Source of the DNA: Plazaster borealis
Lineage: Eukaryota; Echinodermata; Asteroidea; Forcipulatida; Labidiasteridae
Length of the DNA: 64,000 nucleotides
Assembly (NCBI GenBank): GCA_021014325.1
Contig: CM037476.1
Coordinates: forward strand, 15,660,827-15,724,826
Direction of reading: 5' to 3'
The notes under the pieces are model-generated. The model was not told where the DNA came from and did no database searches. It was given only the letters and a program-made list of their open reading frames with translations. This document shows, piece by piece, positions 45,897 to 58,200 of the stretch; position 1 is the stretch's first letter, and each line of letters starts with the position of its first letter. The translations under genes and the position numbers were made by a program.

Positions 45897-47974
45897 TATA
45901 CAGAATCAGACTTTAGTATAGATAAATGTCAATCTGTGAGAATAAACTTTTGTAATCAAAAATATATTATACATAATGGCATGTACATAATGTTTCCCTT
46001 TTACTCATGACTTTCCATATTTCCACATATTCCCCACCTACCACATGTGATCTCTTTTGTTACAGTGTTCGTTTTACCAAGTGATAAACCATGAGGGAAA
46101 CTGACTGGGTAAATTTTCAATAATTTTGAGTTGAACAAAGAAAAATTGACTGTAAACGAATTTTTTTAATAGCCATCACACAGACGTAAATTTGTGTAAT
46201 ACTCGCAGTAGAAGGCGCGGTTAATTACATCTTCATCTTTTCTTCTGATTCGAACAAATCAGTCTTTATTTATCTGTTATTATTATTTAACATTCACTTT
46301 CATTTAATTATCAACGTGTTTTGTAAAGTTTTGTATTCGGAGTGATTTTTAAGTTGCTGCCGGTCATTATACAAAGTTATCCGTTGGCGGGAAACGTTTT
46401 ACGTTTTGAATATATTTTACTTTGTAGTGTGTTTATTGTAATATTTACATTACGCAGCCACAGTGTAAATCTGTCTAGATTTTGGGGGTTTTTAACCAAG
46501 AAGTATTTTTGTTTTGTCAAATAAAACACGCCACACTCAGAAGATATATTTTTTAACGTTTTTATTTAGTTGAAGATTTACTTGGTATAAAATTAATCAA
46601 CTTCTACTAGTCGGAGGAATAAATTGTGTGCAATAGCAAAAATTTAAAAAGAAAAAAAAAAATTACATACAAGTTATCTTGTTTTTACATCCCAGTGGAG
46701 ACTTCTATTGTTCTTTCCTTTTGTCCCTGTAGACTACGGTACTTAACATCCTCCCGTAGACTTTGTATACAATTCTGGGATTTTTAATTTGAGACATACC
46801 GATAATCTGTTAAAATACGAGTTGTCATTTTGTTTGTGTAATTTTGTTTGTTTGTTTTTTGTTTGTTGGGGGTGTTTCTTTGTTTGTTTTCTCTTAGAAT
46901 GTACACAATATTCTGGATATAATTGTTCACTATTTCAGTAATGAAAACAAAATGGCACTTGGGGGATGCAATCAGTTCACGTTGAGTCAATCGGTGAGGG
47001 CGCACTTTAAAAATACTATTGCAGAATGGGGACTTTCAGTTCCGGTGTGGCAGGAGATTCTGTCCCCCATACGGCGAACTGTGTACAAACTGTGTACAAA
47101 CTTCTTCTGATAGCGCCCTCTTTTGAATCTTCCGTCTTCACCCCATGTTAATTTCCCAGAAAATCCGGGGGACAGATTTCCCTATGGCACTGGTACATAG
47201 AGGGGAAACCCCCTTTTCTACGATCTTTATTGATGCGTCATACCTATATTCATTATTTCGTCCTCGCAAATCAAGTCAGTATAGTGCATTGTAGTATGAC
47301 GTGATTCCACCGTAAACCACGCCCACTTCACACACTGAGTTTGACACCAATGATCAGAAACCCCTTAGGGAAATGCAGTGAGCTATTGATACTGTTTCGT
47401 CTTGCATGATTAGGCTTGAAAGCATAAGCGACTTTCCTGTCACTTTTTGTTGTTGCAACGTCTCGACGTTTCATTGAAAATGTCGTATTAACAGTCGCTT
47501 TAAGAGAGGTGAAACAAGCGAAATTCCCGTGGGAATTAGGGTTTGCCTCACAACATGCCTTGAAATGTTTGAACCAATAAAAAAAAAGCTGTGACTTAGG
47601 GGGTTGCTACCAAGTCATTTAAAAGGTAGGAACTTAAGAGGAGTGAAGTTCGTTGACCCAGTGACCCCCTAGTTATTACCCCGAACAAATCAAAATAGTA
47701 CTTTCTTCAGTACTGTGAAGGGTATACGTGCAGAATACCAGCTTTGGTGACGGTCTCGAGCATTTCATGTATGACGTATTGCCTTATTACTAATAGGATA
47801 GCATTTCATCGGCCTACTTTCGATTCCATAGAAACTTTGTTTATACGTCAAAAGAACGGGAACATGGTGCATACACTATGTGGTTTGGTGCAGTGGTTGG
47901 TACACGGTAGTTTGTCATTGGAGCGAATTTATGGTGTAGCTTATGACACTACCAGAATTTGGCACTTTTGGAAG

Positions 47975-49322
47975 ATGGACTCCATGGTGTTTGTCGTACT
48001 ACTTTTTGTGACAACTTTTAACACTATAAAGACAGTTACATTGGATGTGACGAGTGACGTAGTGACAGTTAGAGAAGGTGAACAGCTCAATTTAGCATGC
48101 AGCATAACATTAGATGGTCAAGGTATTGCGGAAGTTCGATGGTACCGAGACACGAACCAGACACTGTATGGTTCCATTGATGTTACTAATTGTGGTATTT
48201 TCCCTCTCTGTCCTGTGGTAAACACTACAGACAATCGTGGAGTTGTACAATACACAAGAGGTTTTCAGAATGATGACACGTTGACACTAGTAATTGATCA
48301 TAGTTTAGTACGCGACAACACCAGTTTTTATTGTGGTGTAATCACGCAGACCAATAACTTCCAAAGTTCTGACAATATATATGTGATTGTTCAGCATCTT
48401 CCAGATCCAACTTATCCCATGTGTTTAAGATCCAACTCATCTACCCTGACAGACGTTCTCTCCTTGTCCTGCTGGGCTGAAAAAACCCTGCCCGTGGTTT
48501 CTCTGGAATGGACGGTGGAAGGAATTAGTTCCGATCAAATATCATTTTTCAATACAACCGAGATTAATGAGTACCGAGTTGAAAACAACCTGTTCCTTAA
48601 GGAAACAAGGGTTTCTTCTGGCAGCTTTGTCTTCACTTGTCATATGACAAGTTCGGCTTTTCCTCATACCAGGAGGAACTGTTCGATTGGACCCATTCTC
48701 ACCACCGGTGACCAAACTACTGAAGGTATTCTGTCGGACGCAACCACAACAACAACCCTGTTTGCCCAAGATGGAACACCCACCACACCCACTGCCGATA
48801 ACATCACCACCCGAAGTGATCCCCCACTGAACACTATAGTCATCGCATCAATTGCGTCAGGCAGTGTCGTCATCATCGTCATACTCTTGATCATCATCGC
48901 GTGTCTCGTCTCTTCAAGACGAAAACGAAGCAGGGCAGCAAAGAAAGACCCAAAAGACCTCAGCATCCGCTTGTCCGTTGCCATCACTTCACCCGGATCA
49001 AATACCAACCTCTTCCACGAGGCGCATGTCTACGCTAATCAAAGCGACCCGGCCATTAGTTCCAACAACCGACCGGGCCGTTTCGAACTTCCACTGCCGG
49101 ACAAAACTGCATCTCCCCCGTCCCCGCTGTACGCGGCAGTTTCATCGGTTAAAAATTTTCCACACGTACAAGTTGGAGATAATTCATACGCGATGGTGTC
49201 CAAGCGAGATAAACGACGTGGCGGTACACCACTTGAAGATCAACCCAACATGGGGTATGGAAGTCAACATCCACCGGAGTATCATACGCTTGATGAACCA
49301 GACGACCGTCAGTTGACCCAAG
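47975..49322 (+). CDS. Receptor D, exon 1 (terminal exon missing)
   Basis: ATG 47975 (MDSMVFVVLLFVTTFNT). Same architecture as C: CX5C is NCGIFPLC, Ig 1 closing Cys is in SFYCGV, and the Thr stalk is short (five). Tail HVYANQ, PLYAAV, NSYAMV, PEYHTL. The donor CAAG|GTAAAC at 49319-49328 is intact, but the next receptor starts 750 bp on with no matching second exon before it. Either the transcript splices over receptor E to 52327, or it reads through to the stop at 49355-49357, giving a tail ended GKPSLFVIPRL. Probably expressed, since it keeps the full C-like 5' flank. Confidence 0.85.
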
Positions 49323-49926
49323 GTAAACCCTCACTGTTTGTTATTCCTCGTTTGTGAGAGAAAAAATGAATCATATCCAAATAGTTCTAACGCAAAATAT
49401 GGTAATGGCTTCATGCTTTAACCCTATTGGCAGTGGCCTTATGCTTCAACCCTATTGGCAGCCTCTTTCTCGAAGGGTAAAATGACAACACAACACACGT
49501 TTGTCAACCCTGTGGACTTCTCTTTGTTCTTGGTTCTTGGTTGGGGAGACCTCCAAAATACTCCAATTGGAGTTTTATCTGGAGGTGTTCTCCCATTGTT
49601 TGGACTACAGGGACATCCCTATTGGTTTCGTACAATAAAGAAGCGAGGACGTCCTCGCTCTGGGTCTTTCAAAACACTCGGAGCCCTTTTGTTAAAGTTA
49701 AGTTCGACGGGTAGACACCCCACATGTTTGTCGACCGTGTAAATCAAGGACTTCTTATTGTTCTCCAAAATGTTTTGGACTAAGTCTTTTGGAGATGTCC
49801 TTTTTGGTTTTGTACACGAAAATGAAGCGAGGTCGTCCTCGCTCTGTCAAAAAAAACGAGTCCCTTTTGTTTAAGTCCTAAGTTTCATCACTTTGACACC
49901 CCATACACTTGTAAACAGTGACATAG

Positions 49927-49952
49927 ATTCAATTCAATTCAATTCAATTCAA
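49927..49952. repeat. (ATTCA)5 microsatellite
   Basis: Pure AATTC repeat near the D/E junction, absent from the corresponding place in C. Confidence 0.9.
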
Positions 49953-50074
49953 ATACACATTTAGATTGTTTTATGAATTGATCGAAGAAGTCAAAAGCTA
50001 TGATCAATATTTCCATTACTGTCTTTTATATGTTGTATACTTATGACACTACCATCATTTGGCACTTTTGGAAG

Positions 50075-51428
50075 ATGGACTCCATGGTGTTTGTCGTACT
50101 ACTTTTTGTGACAACTTTTACCACTATAAAGACAGTGACATTGGATGTGACGAGTGACGTAGTGACAGTTCGAGAAGGTGAACAGCTCAATTTATTATGC
50201 AGCATAACATTAGATGGTATTGGTATGAGGGAAGTTCGATGGTACCGAGGCTCGGACCAGACACCGTATGGTTCCATTGATGTTACACGCTGTGGTTTTG
50301 TCTTTATGTGTCCTGAGGTAAACACCACAGACAATCGTGGAGTTGTACAATACACAAGAAGTTTAAGTAATGATGCAACACTGACACTAGTGATCGATAG
50401 TACTTTAGCATGCGACAACACAAATTTTTCCTGTGGTTTATATATGGCGAGCAATAACTTCCCAAGATCTAACAATATACACGTGATTGTTCAGCATCTC
50501 CCAGATCCAACTTATCCCATGTGTTTAAGATCCAACTCATCTACCCTGACAGACATTCTTTCATTGTCTTGCTGGGCTGAAAAAACCCTGCCCGTGGTTT
50601 CTCTGGAATGGACAGTGGAAGGAATTAGTTCCGATCAAATATCATTTTCCAATAAAACCGAGATTGATGAGTACCGAGTTGAAAACAACCTGTTCCTTAA
50701 GGAAACAAGGGTTTCTTCTGGCAGCTTAGTCTTCACTTGTCATATGACAAGTTGGGCGTTTCCTCATACCAGGAGGAACTGTTCGATTGGACCCATTCTC
50801 ATCCCCGATGACCAAACTACTGAAGGTATATTTCCATACGCAACAACAACAACAACAACCCTGTTTGCCCAAGATGGAACACCCACCACACCCACTGCCG
50901 ATAACATCACCACCCGAAGTGATCCCCCACTGAACACTATAGTCATCACATCAATTGCATCAGGAAGTGTCGTCATCATCGTCATACTCTTGATCATCAT
51001 CGCGTGTCTCGTCTCCTCAAGACGAAAACGAAGCAGGGCAGCAAAGAAAGACCCGCAAGATCTCGGCATCCGCTTGTCCGTTGCCATCACTTCACCCGGA
51101 TCAAATACCAACCTCTTCCACGAGGCGCATGTCTACGCTAATCAAAGCGACCTGGCCATCAGTTCAAACAACCGACCGGGCCGTTTCGAACTTCCACCGG
51201 GGGACAAAACTGCATCTCCCCCGTCCCCGCTGTACGCGGCAGTTTCATCGGTTAAAAAGGTTCCCCACGTACAAGTTGGCGATGATTCTTACGAAATGGT
51301 GACCAAGCAAGATAAACGACGTGGCGGTACACCACTTGAGGAAGGTCAACCCAACATGGGGTATGGAAGTCAGCATCCACCGGAGTATCATACGCTTGAT
51401 GAACCAGACGACCGTCAGTTGACCCAAG
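50075..51428 (+). CDS. Receptor E, exon 1
   Basis: ATG 50075 (MDSMVFVVLLFVTTFTT). Ig 1 is the most changed among C-E: GIGMREVRWYRGSDQTPYGS, CX5C RCGFVFMC, NFSCGLY. Ig 2 and the transmembrane helix are close to D. Thr stalk of six. Tail HVYANQ, PLYAAV, DSYEMV, PEYHTL. Donor CAAG|GTAAAC in phase 1. Only about 35 bp upstream of the ATG is homologous to C and D, so an own promoter is doubtful; read-through or alternative splicing from D is possible. Confidence 0.87.
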
Positions 51429-52326
51429 GTAAACCCTCACTGTTTGTTATTCCTCGTTTGTGAGAGAAAAAATAAATCATATCAAAATAGTTCTAACGCA
51501 AAGTATGGTAATGGGTTTATGTTTCAACCCTATTGACCGCGTCGTTCTCGAAGGCTATTGACAACACAACACACGTTTGTCAACCCTGTGGACTTCTCTT
51601 TGTTCTTGGTTCTTTGTTCTTGGTTCTTGGTTGGGGAGACCTCCAAAATACTCCAATTATGGTTTTAACTGGAGGTGTTCTCCCATTGTTTTGGACTACA
51701 GGGACGTCCCTATTGGTTTCATACAATAAAGAAGCGAGGACGTCCTCGCTCTGGATCTGTCAAAACACCCGGAGCCCTTTTGATAAAGTAAGGTTCGACG
51801 GGTATACACCCCACATGTTTGTCGACCGTGTACATCGAGGACTTCTTATTGTTCTCCAAAATGTTTTGGACCAAGTTTTTTGGCGATGTCCTCTTTGGTT
51901 TTGTACACGAAAATTAAGCGAGGTCGTCCTCGCTCTGTCAAAACCCCGGGTCTCTTTTGTTTAAGTCCTAAGTTTCATCACTTTGACACCCCCATACACT
52001 TGCCAACAGTGACTTAGATTGTTTTATTAATTGATCGAAGAAGTCAAAAGCTATGATCGATATTGTTGCGGGTGCGGTTTGCCATTACTGTCTTCCAAAA
52101 CCGCAAGGTTGTTATCGACTCAGTAAAATAATATCGTAACGCAAAAAATGTAAACCCCAAACCGGTATTTAATTGCTTCACAGCAATAACAATTGCGGAA
52201 ATGAAAATCTACACCCTCTTTCCGGTTTTAGAAAGAGGGTCATGGATATAGATTCATTTGAGACTTCAGGCATAGCGTTTGAACCCTTAAGTTATGGAAT
52301 TTTTCTCTGTAATTGTTTTGGAACAG

Positions 52327-52481
52327 GACAAGTGTCCAAGTCGACCGAGGGCCAGGTTGAGTACGACGTGCCCCGTCCAGGCCAAGGGCTGAGGTCACAG
52401 GGGTCATCACAGCTGGACGAAGATGAGGGGAAGCTCATTGACAATATCCTGTATACTACGACTGGCAATGAATACAATTAA
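52327..52481 (+). CDS. Receptor E, exon 2 (possibly shared with D)
   Basis: Acceptor 'tgttttggaacag' ends at 52326. Reads GQVSKSTEGQVEYDVPRPG, later DEDEGKLIDNILYTTTGNEY and N, with TAA at 52479-52481. It is the only intact terminal exon downstream of receptor D. Confidence 0.9.
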
Positions 52482-52499
52482 AGAAATAGATATGGGTAC

Positions 52500-52863
52500 A
52501 TTCTAAACATTACCGGGTCAGAATTGACCCGGATTCCGGGTCCTATGAAGCCTGACCCAGAATGGGTCAGGCTTTCCCGGAAACTGGTTAAAAATTGCGT
52601 TTTTAACTTGGATTCTGCGTCAGTTTGACCCATTCCCGGGTCAGAATTAACCCGGATTCCGGGTCCTGAAGCCTGACCCATTTCTGGTTCAGGCTGTCCC
52701 GGAAACTGGTTGAATTTCTTTTTAAAACTCGGATTCTACGTCAGTTTGACCCATTTGTGGGTCATTTTGCCACAGATTCCGGGTCCTAACTGACCCAGAA
52801 ATGGGTCAGGTCCGAGGGGACCTGGACTCCCGCTCAATATTCTGACCCGGCAGCTTTTAGAAT
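52500..52863. mobile_element. TGACCC-palindrome element after receptor E
   Basis: Inverted ends GTACATTCTAAA.. and ..TTTTAGAATGTAC enclose repeated 'gggtcagaattgacccgg' and 'ctgacccatt' words. Same position relative to the stop codon as in C, but with a different internal copy number. Confidence 0.8.
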
Positions 52864-53904
52864 GTACAGATATTTTTTGACGTAGTTAAATTGATCAACC
52901 AAACTGTTTTGTTTAGGAGAACATCAGCGAAACAAAATAATCAATAAATTAGTAATTTTTTAATGTACTTTTATCAGACTGAGTCTGAAATCATACAGTC
53001 TGTGATCCTGTCGTCCTTAAAATAGACGGTGCAAGTCTTGGGCGTGTTGGAACATTTTATATTTTACATTTTATTTTATAGGGGCCTTGGTTCCCATTCG
53101 TAACTTTGCTTTAACAGCTGAAGAAATCAAAACCAGGCCATTTATAACAGCCAATGTAAGAATTAGACAGTAATGTTTGTAAACAAAACAAAAAAAGTTC
53201 ACACCGCCATGTTTTGGTTAAAATAAATCCAAAATCCAATTGAAACATCTCCAACTAGGCTGGTGAATGCCCATTTTGCCCAGGTTGAACCATTGACCCA
53301 GCAATCGACACCCAAACACCGGCCCAAAACAATTCACATTGGTCGTTATGGAGGAATTTTCTTGTTTACACTATTGTAAAATTAGGTAGGATCTTGTGAG
53401 TGTGTGAGCTCACATAATTGTTTTCTAGAGTCTAGAGGGCCCAGATATATATGTTTAGACCACGTGAGGAGGGAGTGTGTTCACAAAGTAACATGGACGA
53501 AACTTATAAAGTGTATTGCTGAATGTTAATATCTCGTTTGAGTAATTTGGGATGTATAATAATGGATTGAATCACATGTAAACGCTAACAAAATATAATG
53601 TTAATTACTTCTCCAGCTACTTGTAATTTTACTCTCTTTTAGCCACTAACTTGCGTGACAGATTTAATTATTTATTTGGATGTGAACAAAACTTTATAGC
53701 ACTGAAATCAGATGTTATAGAATATACCTGTACATACTCATGAATATAGTAATTTTGAAAGCTTGTTATTTCCGATAATTTTAAAGGCGTTGTCTTGTTG
53801 AGTTTTCACTTATACCCAGTCTGACCTTTGACCAATTTGAGGCTTATATTATTGAAGCCAAAGTTGACTAAAGGGCATGCACAGCATATCTTATTTTTTA
53901 ACGT

Positions 53905-54050
53905 TAGAGGTACGGTATGCCGTACTCGAGTTCTGTTGTAAACACTGGGGGTTCGAATCCCGTCGTAGTCGGATGCATTGATTTTGTCTCTTGAGCGAGA
54001 CACAAATTGCTTCGTTCTTCTGATGGGATGATAAACCAGTATCTGGATCT
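53905..54050 (+). repeat. tRNA-related SINE fragment (unit E)
   Basis: GGTTCGAATCCC near 53950, then 'ctcttgagcgagacacaaat'. Duplicate of 44215-44440. Confidence 0.5.
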
Positions 54051-56339
54051 ACCCATATAGCTTCTTCTTCTTCATTGGAAGTAACACTTCATCTACATCT
54101 ATTCTGTTATACTTGTCAAAGCCTGTTCAGCAACTTTGTTGGCTGGTATTGTTCTGGCTTCCTACTATACAGTTGTTAACTTGGCTTTCAAGGCTCTTCA
54201 AATACTAAAAATATATATAGACTGTGCAAGTCTCGCGCGTATTTGAACTTCCGGGACCATTATGGTCCCAACCATATGGAGATTTACGTGGGCAAGATTT
54301 TGTTGTGTCAATTATTTTAGTTTAACGTGGTTTATGACCAAGAAAAATAGATATGTTGTTGGGAATGTAATACTTAGTGATAAAAAACATGAAGGTAAAA
54401 TCAATTCAACAATATAACGAAGAAAACCCGATAATTAAACTTGACCTCAGCTTCCGGTTGCTGCAAAAAATAAGAATTTTGTGCTCACCTCCGATCACAA
54501 AACTTATGTAAACGCTTGTTTTGGATGCGCGATGATAATCGCCAGATGTTGTAATTTCAACGCGAAGCCTTTTCATTGCAGTCTATGGTTGTTGAGGCGT
54601 CAGCTTCCTCTAAACTGCGTCAAGCGTTAATTTTACGCCCATGTGACTAACGAATCCACGAAAGTGGTTTCTGAAAAGTTAAGATCAAATAAGCATCCTT
54701 GTCCCAGAGTTTAAATTTTGCTTCAATAATAATTAACAAATTATTTGTGTGTTTATTATAAACACTAAAACTGATTTTATAAATAGGTAATGGGTACTTT
54801 TGTTGTTCAGATTTTATCATTAAATATAAATACAAAGATTTGATCTCAGAGAAAGAAATGTTCTTCGTTTGACGTCTTTTCTCGTTCCGATATATGCGCG
54901 AGACTTGCACAGTCTATTACAAAATCACAGTCCATTATCGTCACACCTGTACCATGATTGTGTACAATCCGCTCTACATCGACTGCTTGTCAGATTATTT
55001 TGTACGATTTCCTAAAAAATGGTTTATATACAGAATCAGACTTTAATATAGAGTGAGAATAAACTTTTGTAATCACAATACATAATGGAACGTACATAGG
55101 CCTAATGTTTCCCTTTTACTCATGACTTTCCATTTCCATATATTCCCTGATATAAACTGACTACGTACATTTTCAATAATTTTGAGTTGAACAAAGAAAA
55201 ATTGACTAAAGACGAATTTTTATAATTTTACCTATAACGATGGCTTTGGAGCCATCACACAGACGTCAATTTTGGTCACACTCGCAATAGAAGGTGCGGT
55301 TAATTACATCTTCATCTTTTCTTCTGATTCGACCAAACCAGTCTTTATTGATCTGTTATATTATTTAACATTGACTTTTATTTAGTTTTCTACAATTAAG
55401 TGTTTTGTAAAGTTTGTATTTTAGAGTTATTTTTAAGTTAAGTTGCTGCCGGTCATTATGCAAAGTTATCCGTTGGCGGGAAACGTTTTACGTGTTGAAT
55501 ACTTTGTATTGTGTTTATTGTAATATTTATATTACGCAGCCACAGTGTAAATCTGTCCAGATTTTGTTATTTTTAACCAAGAAGTATTTTTGTTTTGTCA
55601 AATAAAACACGCCGCACTCAGAAGATATATATTTTGTTTAACGTTTTTATTTAGTTGAAGATTTACTTGGTATAAAATTAATCAACTTCTACTAGTCGTT
55701 CGGGAGGAATAAATTGTCTGCAATAGCAAAAATTTAAAAGAAAGAAAACAAATACTTAAAAGTAATCTTGTTGCGTTAATACCTTCAAAGTGAGCAACAT
55801 GAAGCGGATAAAATTTATCAGATTGTTTTACTTCTTCTTTTAGATGCTGAAATCATACATCTAAAATATAAAACTTTACATACAATTTCACGCAGGTTAT
55901 TATTTGAAGAAACATTTTTGTATCAACTTATTTGGTTTGAGTTCATGAAATATTCATTAAACTACATTGAAACATACCTTAATGAATCAATGTGACGAAC
56001 CTTTGAAATAATGACATGCCAACAAATTAAAATACCGTGCAGTTCTTGCGAGTATTCGAACAGTTTTGAGAAGCTTGGGTTCCTACGAGCCTGAATATTC
56101 TGACGTCATCGCTCCGGGCTCGTGAGGGTGCACCCTATTAAATAAACTCCCATAGCATACAGTGCAAAATGCTAAATATTCAAAAATCTAAAAAACCCAG
56201 TCTCACACAGCTTTTTACAGGGATGATCCAGTGACTCTTGAAATTTTATTACCTGCTCAATTTAATATTGGGAGTCCCAAGGCCCCGGAGAGTTATTCTC
56301 CCTCCAAAATAAAAAACACCCATACAGCAGTGAAATTTT

Positions 56340-57240
56340 ATTTTTAACTTAGAGGTACGGTATAATATGCCGTACTCAAGGTCTGTTGTTAACAGTGGGG
56401 TTCGAATCCCGTCGTAGTCGGATGCAAGATGTTGTCATCACAACGCTAAGAACCGTTGTCTGGCCCGTATGCGCCCACTTCCACGAATTGGCTGTGTTGA
56501 GGAGTTTTTTTAATTTCAATACTGCGCAGTCCATCTTATAAGTGACTGAAAGACCACTCCACTGTGTCAAGTTGTTCACCCAACTGGCTCGAGAGCGTCC
56601 TTGCTCTCCTTGTATGCGCTGCAAAAAAAAAATGCAATCACTGCAGCTGCTAGATCGGCACTTCGCATGGCATGACAACACCAGCTTGCTTTGCGCAAAC
56701 TCCAGCACAGGAATCGACATTGTATACACACTTGTCGTTTGCACCTCCGACATTTCCGGCCAACAATAATACAGTGCACAATCCAAACAGTGTAGAAGAC
56801 AATTTCTTGCGTCCTACAATTCCACACGGGGTCACATGATGATTGTGAATATTTAGCAGTGATACTCAGAGAAATGTGTACTGATGGTGTTACGTTTACT
56901 TGGAATTACGTTTACTATTTATATTACGCAGGCACAGTGTATAAATCTGTCCAGATTTTGTTATTTTTAACCAAGAAGGATTTTGTAATGGCGATTTTTG
57001 TTTCGTCAAATAAAACACGCCGTACTTCTAAGACGGGGTATGGCTTAAGGATATTTATATGTAACGACTTTTTATTTTAAGATTTACTCGGTATAAAATT
57101 ATTCAACTTCTATTAGTCGTCGGGAGGAATAATTCGTCTGTAATAACGAAAATTTAAAAAGAAGAAACAAAATACCTAGGTGTTATCTTGTTGCGTTTAT
57201 ACCTTCAAAACAACAGCATGGAGCGGTTAAAATCTGACAT
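56340..57240 (+). repeat. Degenerate third copy of the downstream flank
   Basis: 'gaggtacggtataatatgcc' (56350) and then, from about 56880, 'ctgtccagattttgttattt', 'aaataaaacacgcc' and 'cgtcgggaggaat' follow the order seen at 53905-55830 with large deletions. It lies just upstream of receptor F. Confidence 0.7.
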
Positions 57241-57350
57241 ATATATTTTTCTTCTTCGCTTTCGCCCCAACCCAACCCCACCTCGCCCCAAACCCACATC
57301 CACCTCGCCTGCCTTCTCGGACTTGAACGTCTCTCCCAAAAGCACATGCC

Positions 57351-57747
57351 TTAAAGGCATCGTACACGTTTGGTAATTGGAGCCTATTGTTTGTTTCAAT
57401 CCTATATAGTTGTAGATATATATACCATAAAACTAACCTGTGAAAATTTCATTTCAAAAGGTGACAGCGTTTTTGAGATATTGCCGAAAATCTGGAGCGG
57501 TTATGTCCACGCAGGAAGAATAATCTGCATTGGAATACACACTCTGAGAAGCGTTACCGTAACGCTTCTCAATATTCAAAATATTTTTGGGATAAAAAGT
57601 GATATATTTTTCCATAACCGCAGTCCTTCGGAGTAAAAAGTCTCTCAAAATGCATTATACTATCCAAAGCTGCTGTTATTCTTACCAATTAAGTTTGTAT
57701 TGCCATAAATGTTCAGAGTCATAACCAAACGTACACGATGCCTTTAA
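57351..57747. mobile_element. MITE family 2, copy b
   Basis: TTAAAGGCATCGTACACG to CGTACACGATGCCTTTAA, inverse orientation to copy a. Core hairpin 'gaagcgttaccgtaacgcttc'. Confidence 0.85.
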
Positions 57748-57892
57748 CAATGTCTCTATACACCCTGCAAATTAAATCATGTACATTCAGTTGAGAGTTC
57801 CAGTTTACATTATAAAAAAAGATTATCATTGCATTGTAAAAGAAATTCTGCAAAAAACTCGACAAGGAAATGGCCTGTTTATTTACCAAATT

Positions 57893-58200
57893 GCTAGAAT
57901 GGTTCAATGACTACGTCATCGCTATGACGCTATATTACTTTCAAACAAAACTTGCTTCCATTCTCAAATTTCATTTCTTGAACAGGTTTGCATTAATGTA
58001 GTTCAGTAAATACGAAAACAGAGGTCAATATTGATTGTGTGAATCTGACGTATCGAATACATGCACCATGTTTTGTAGGCCCATAATGTACGGAATATTA
58101 CAACGCATTGCAACTGTGAATCTTATACTGCCATGCTGTGATATCGATGTGGCTTATTATCGACTGTTTGTCATAACTTGAGGATCGATTCATTGGAAAG
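57893..58200 (+). promoter_or_regulatory. Receptor F 5' flank (promoter candidate)
   Basis: About 300 bp upstream of the F ATG, repeated almost intact at 60931-61219. Includes TGACGTAT (58046-58053), a CRE/ATF-like word also found upstream of C (40223) and D (47772), and 'gctgtgatatcgatgtggct'. No TATA box at a convincing position. Confidence 0.5.

Larger units (their letters stand above)
39121..46670 (+). repeat. Segmental duplication, unit C (most complete)
   Basis: Begins 'ttttacatcccagtggagac', repeated at 46683, an offset of about 7.56 kb. It holds the 5' flank, both exons of receptor C and 3.7 kb of downstream flank. Its 5' part aligns with 46683-50030 and its 3' part with 50040-55750. 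Confidence 0.9.
46683..50030 (+). repeat. Segmental duplication, unit D (3' truncated)
   Basis: Matches unit C from its start through about 42560, including the first part of the intron, then stops near 'cattactgtctt'. It lacks the terminal exon and all downstream flank. Confidence 0.88.
50040..55750 (+). repeat. Segmental duplication, unit E (5' truncated)
   Basis: Matches unit C from 'cttatgacactaccatcatt' (35 bp before the ATG) to about 46660, apart from the LINE at 45383-45896. It lacks the ~1.3 kb of 5' flank that C and D share. Confidence 0.88.

Noticed and set aside
47744..47974. N-terminal extension of receptor D upstream of ATG 47975
   Set aside because: The frame is open only because stops are absent by chance. 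It is not conserved in C or E and would bury the signal peptide.
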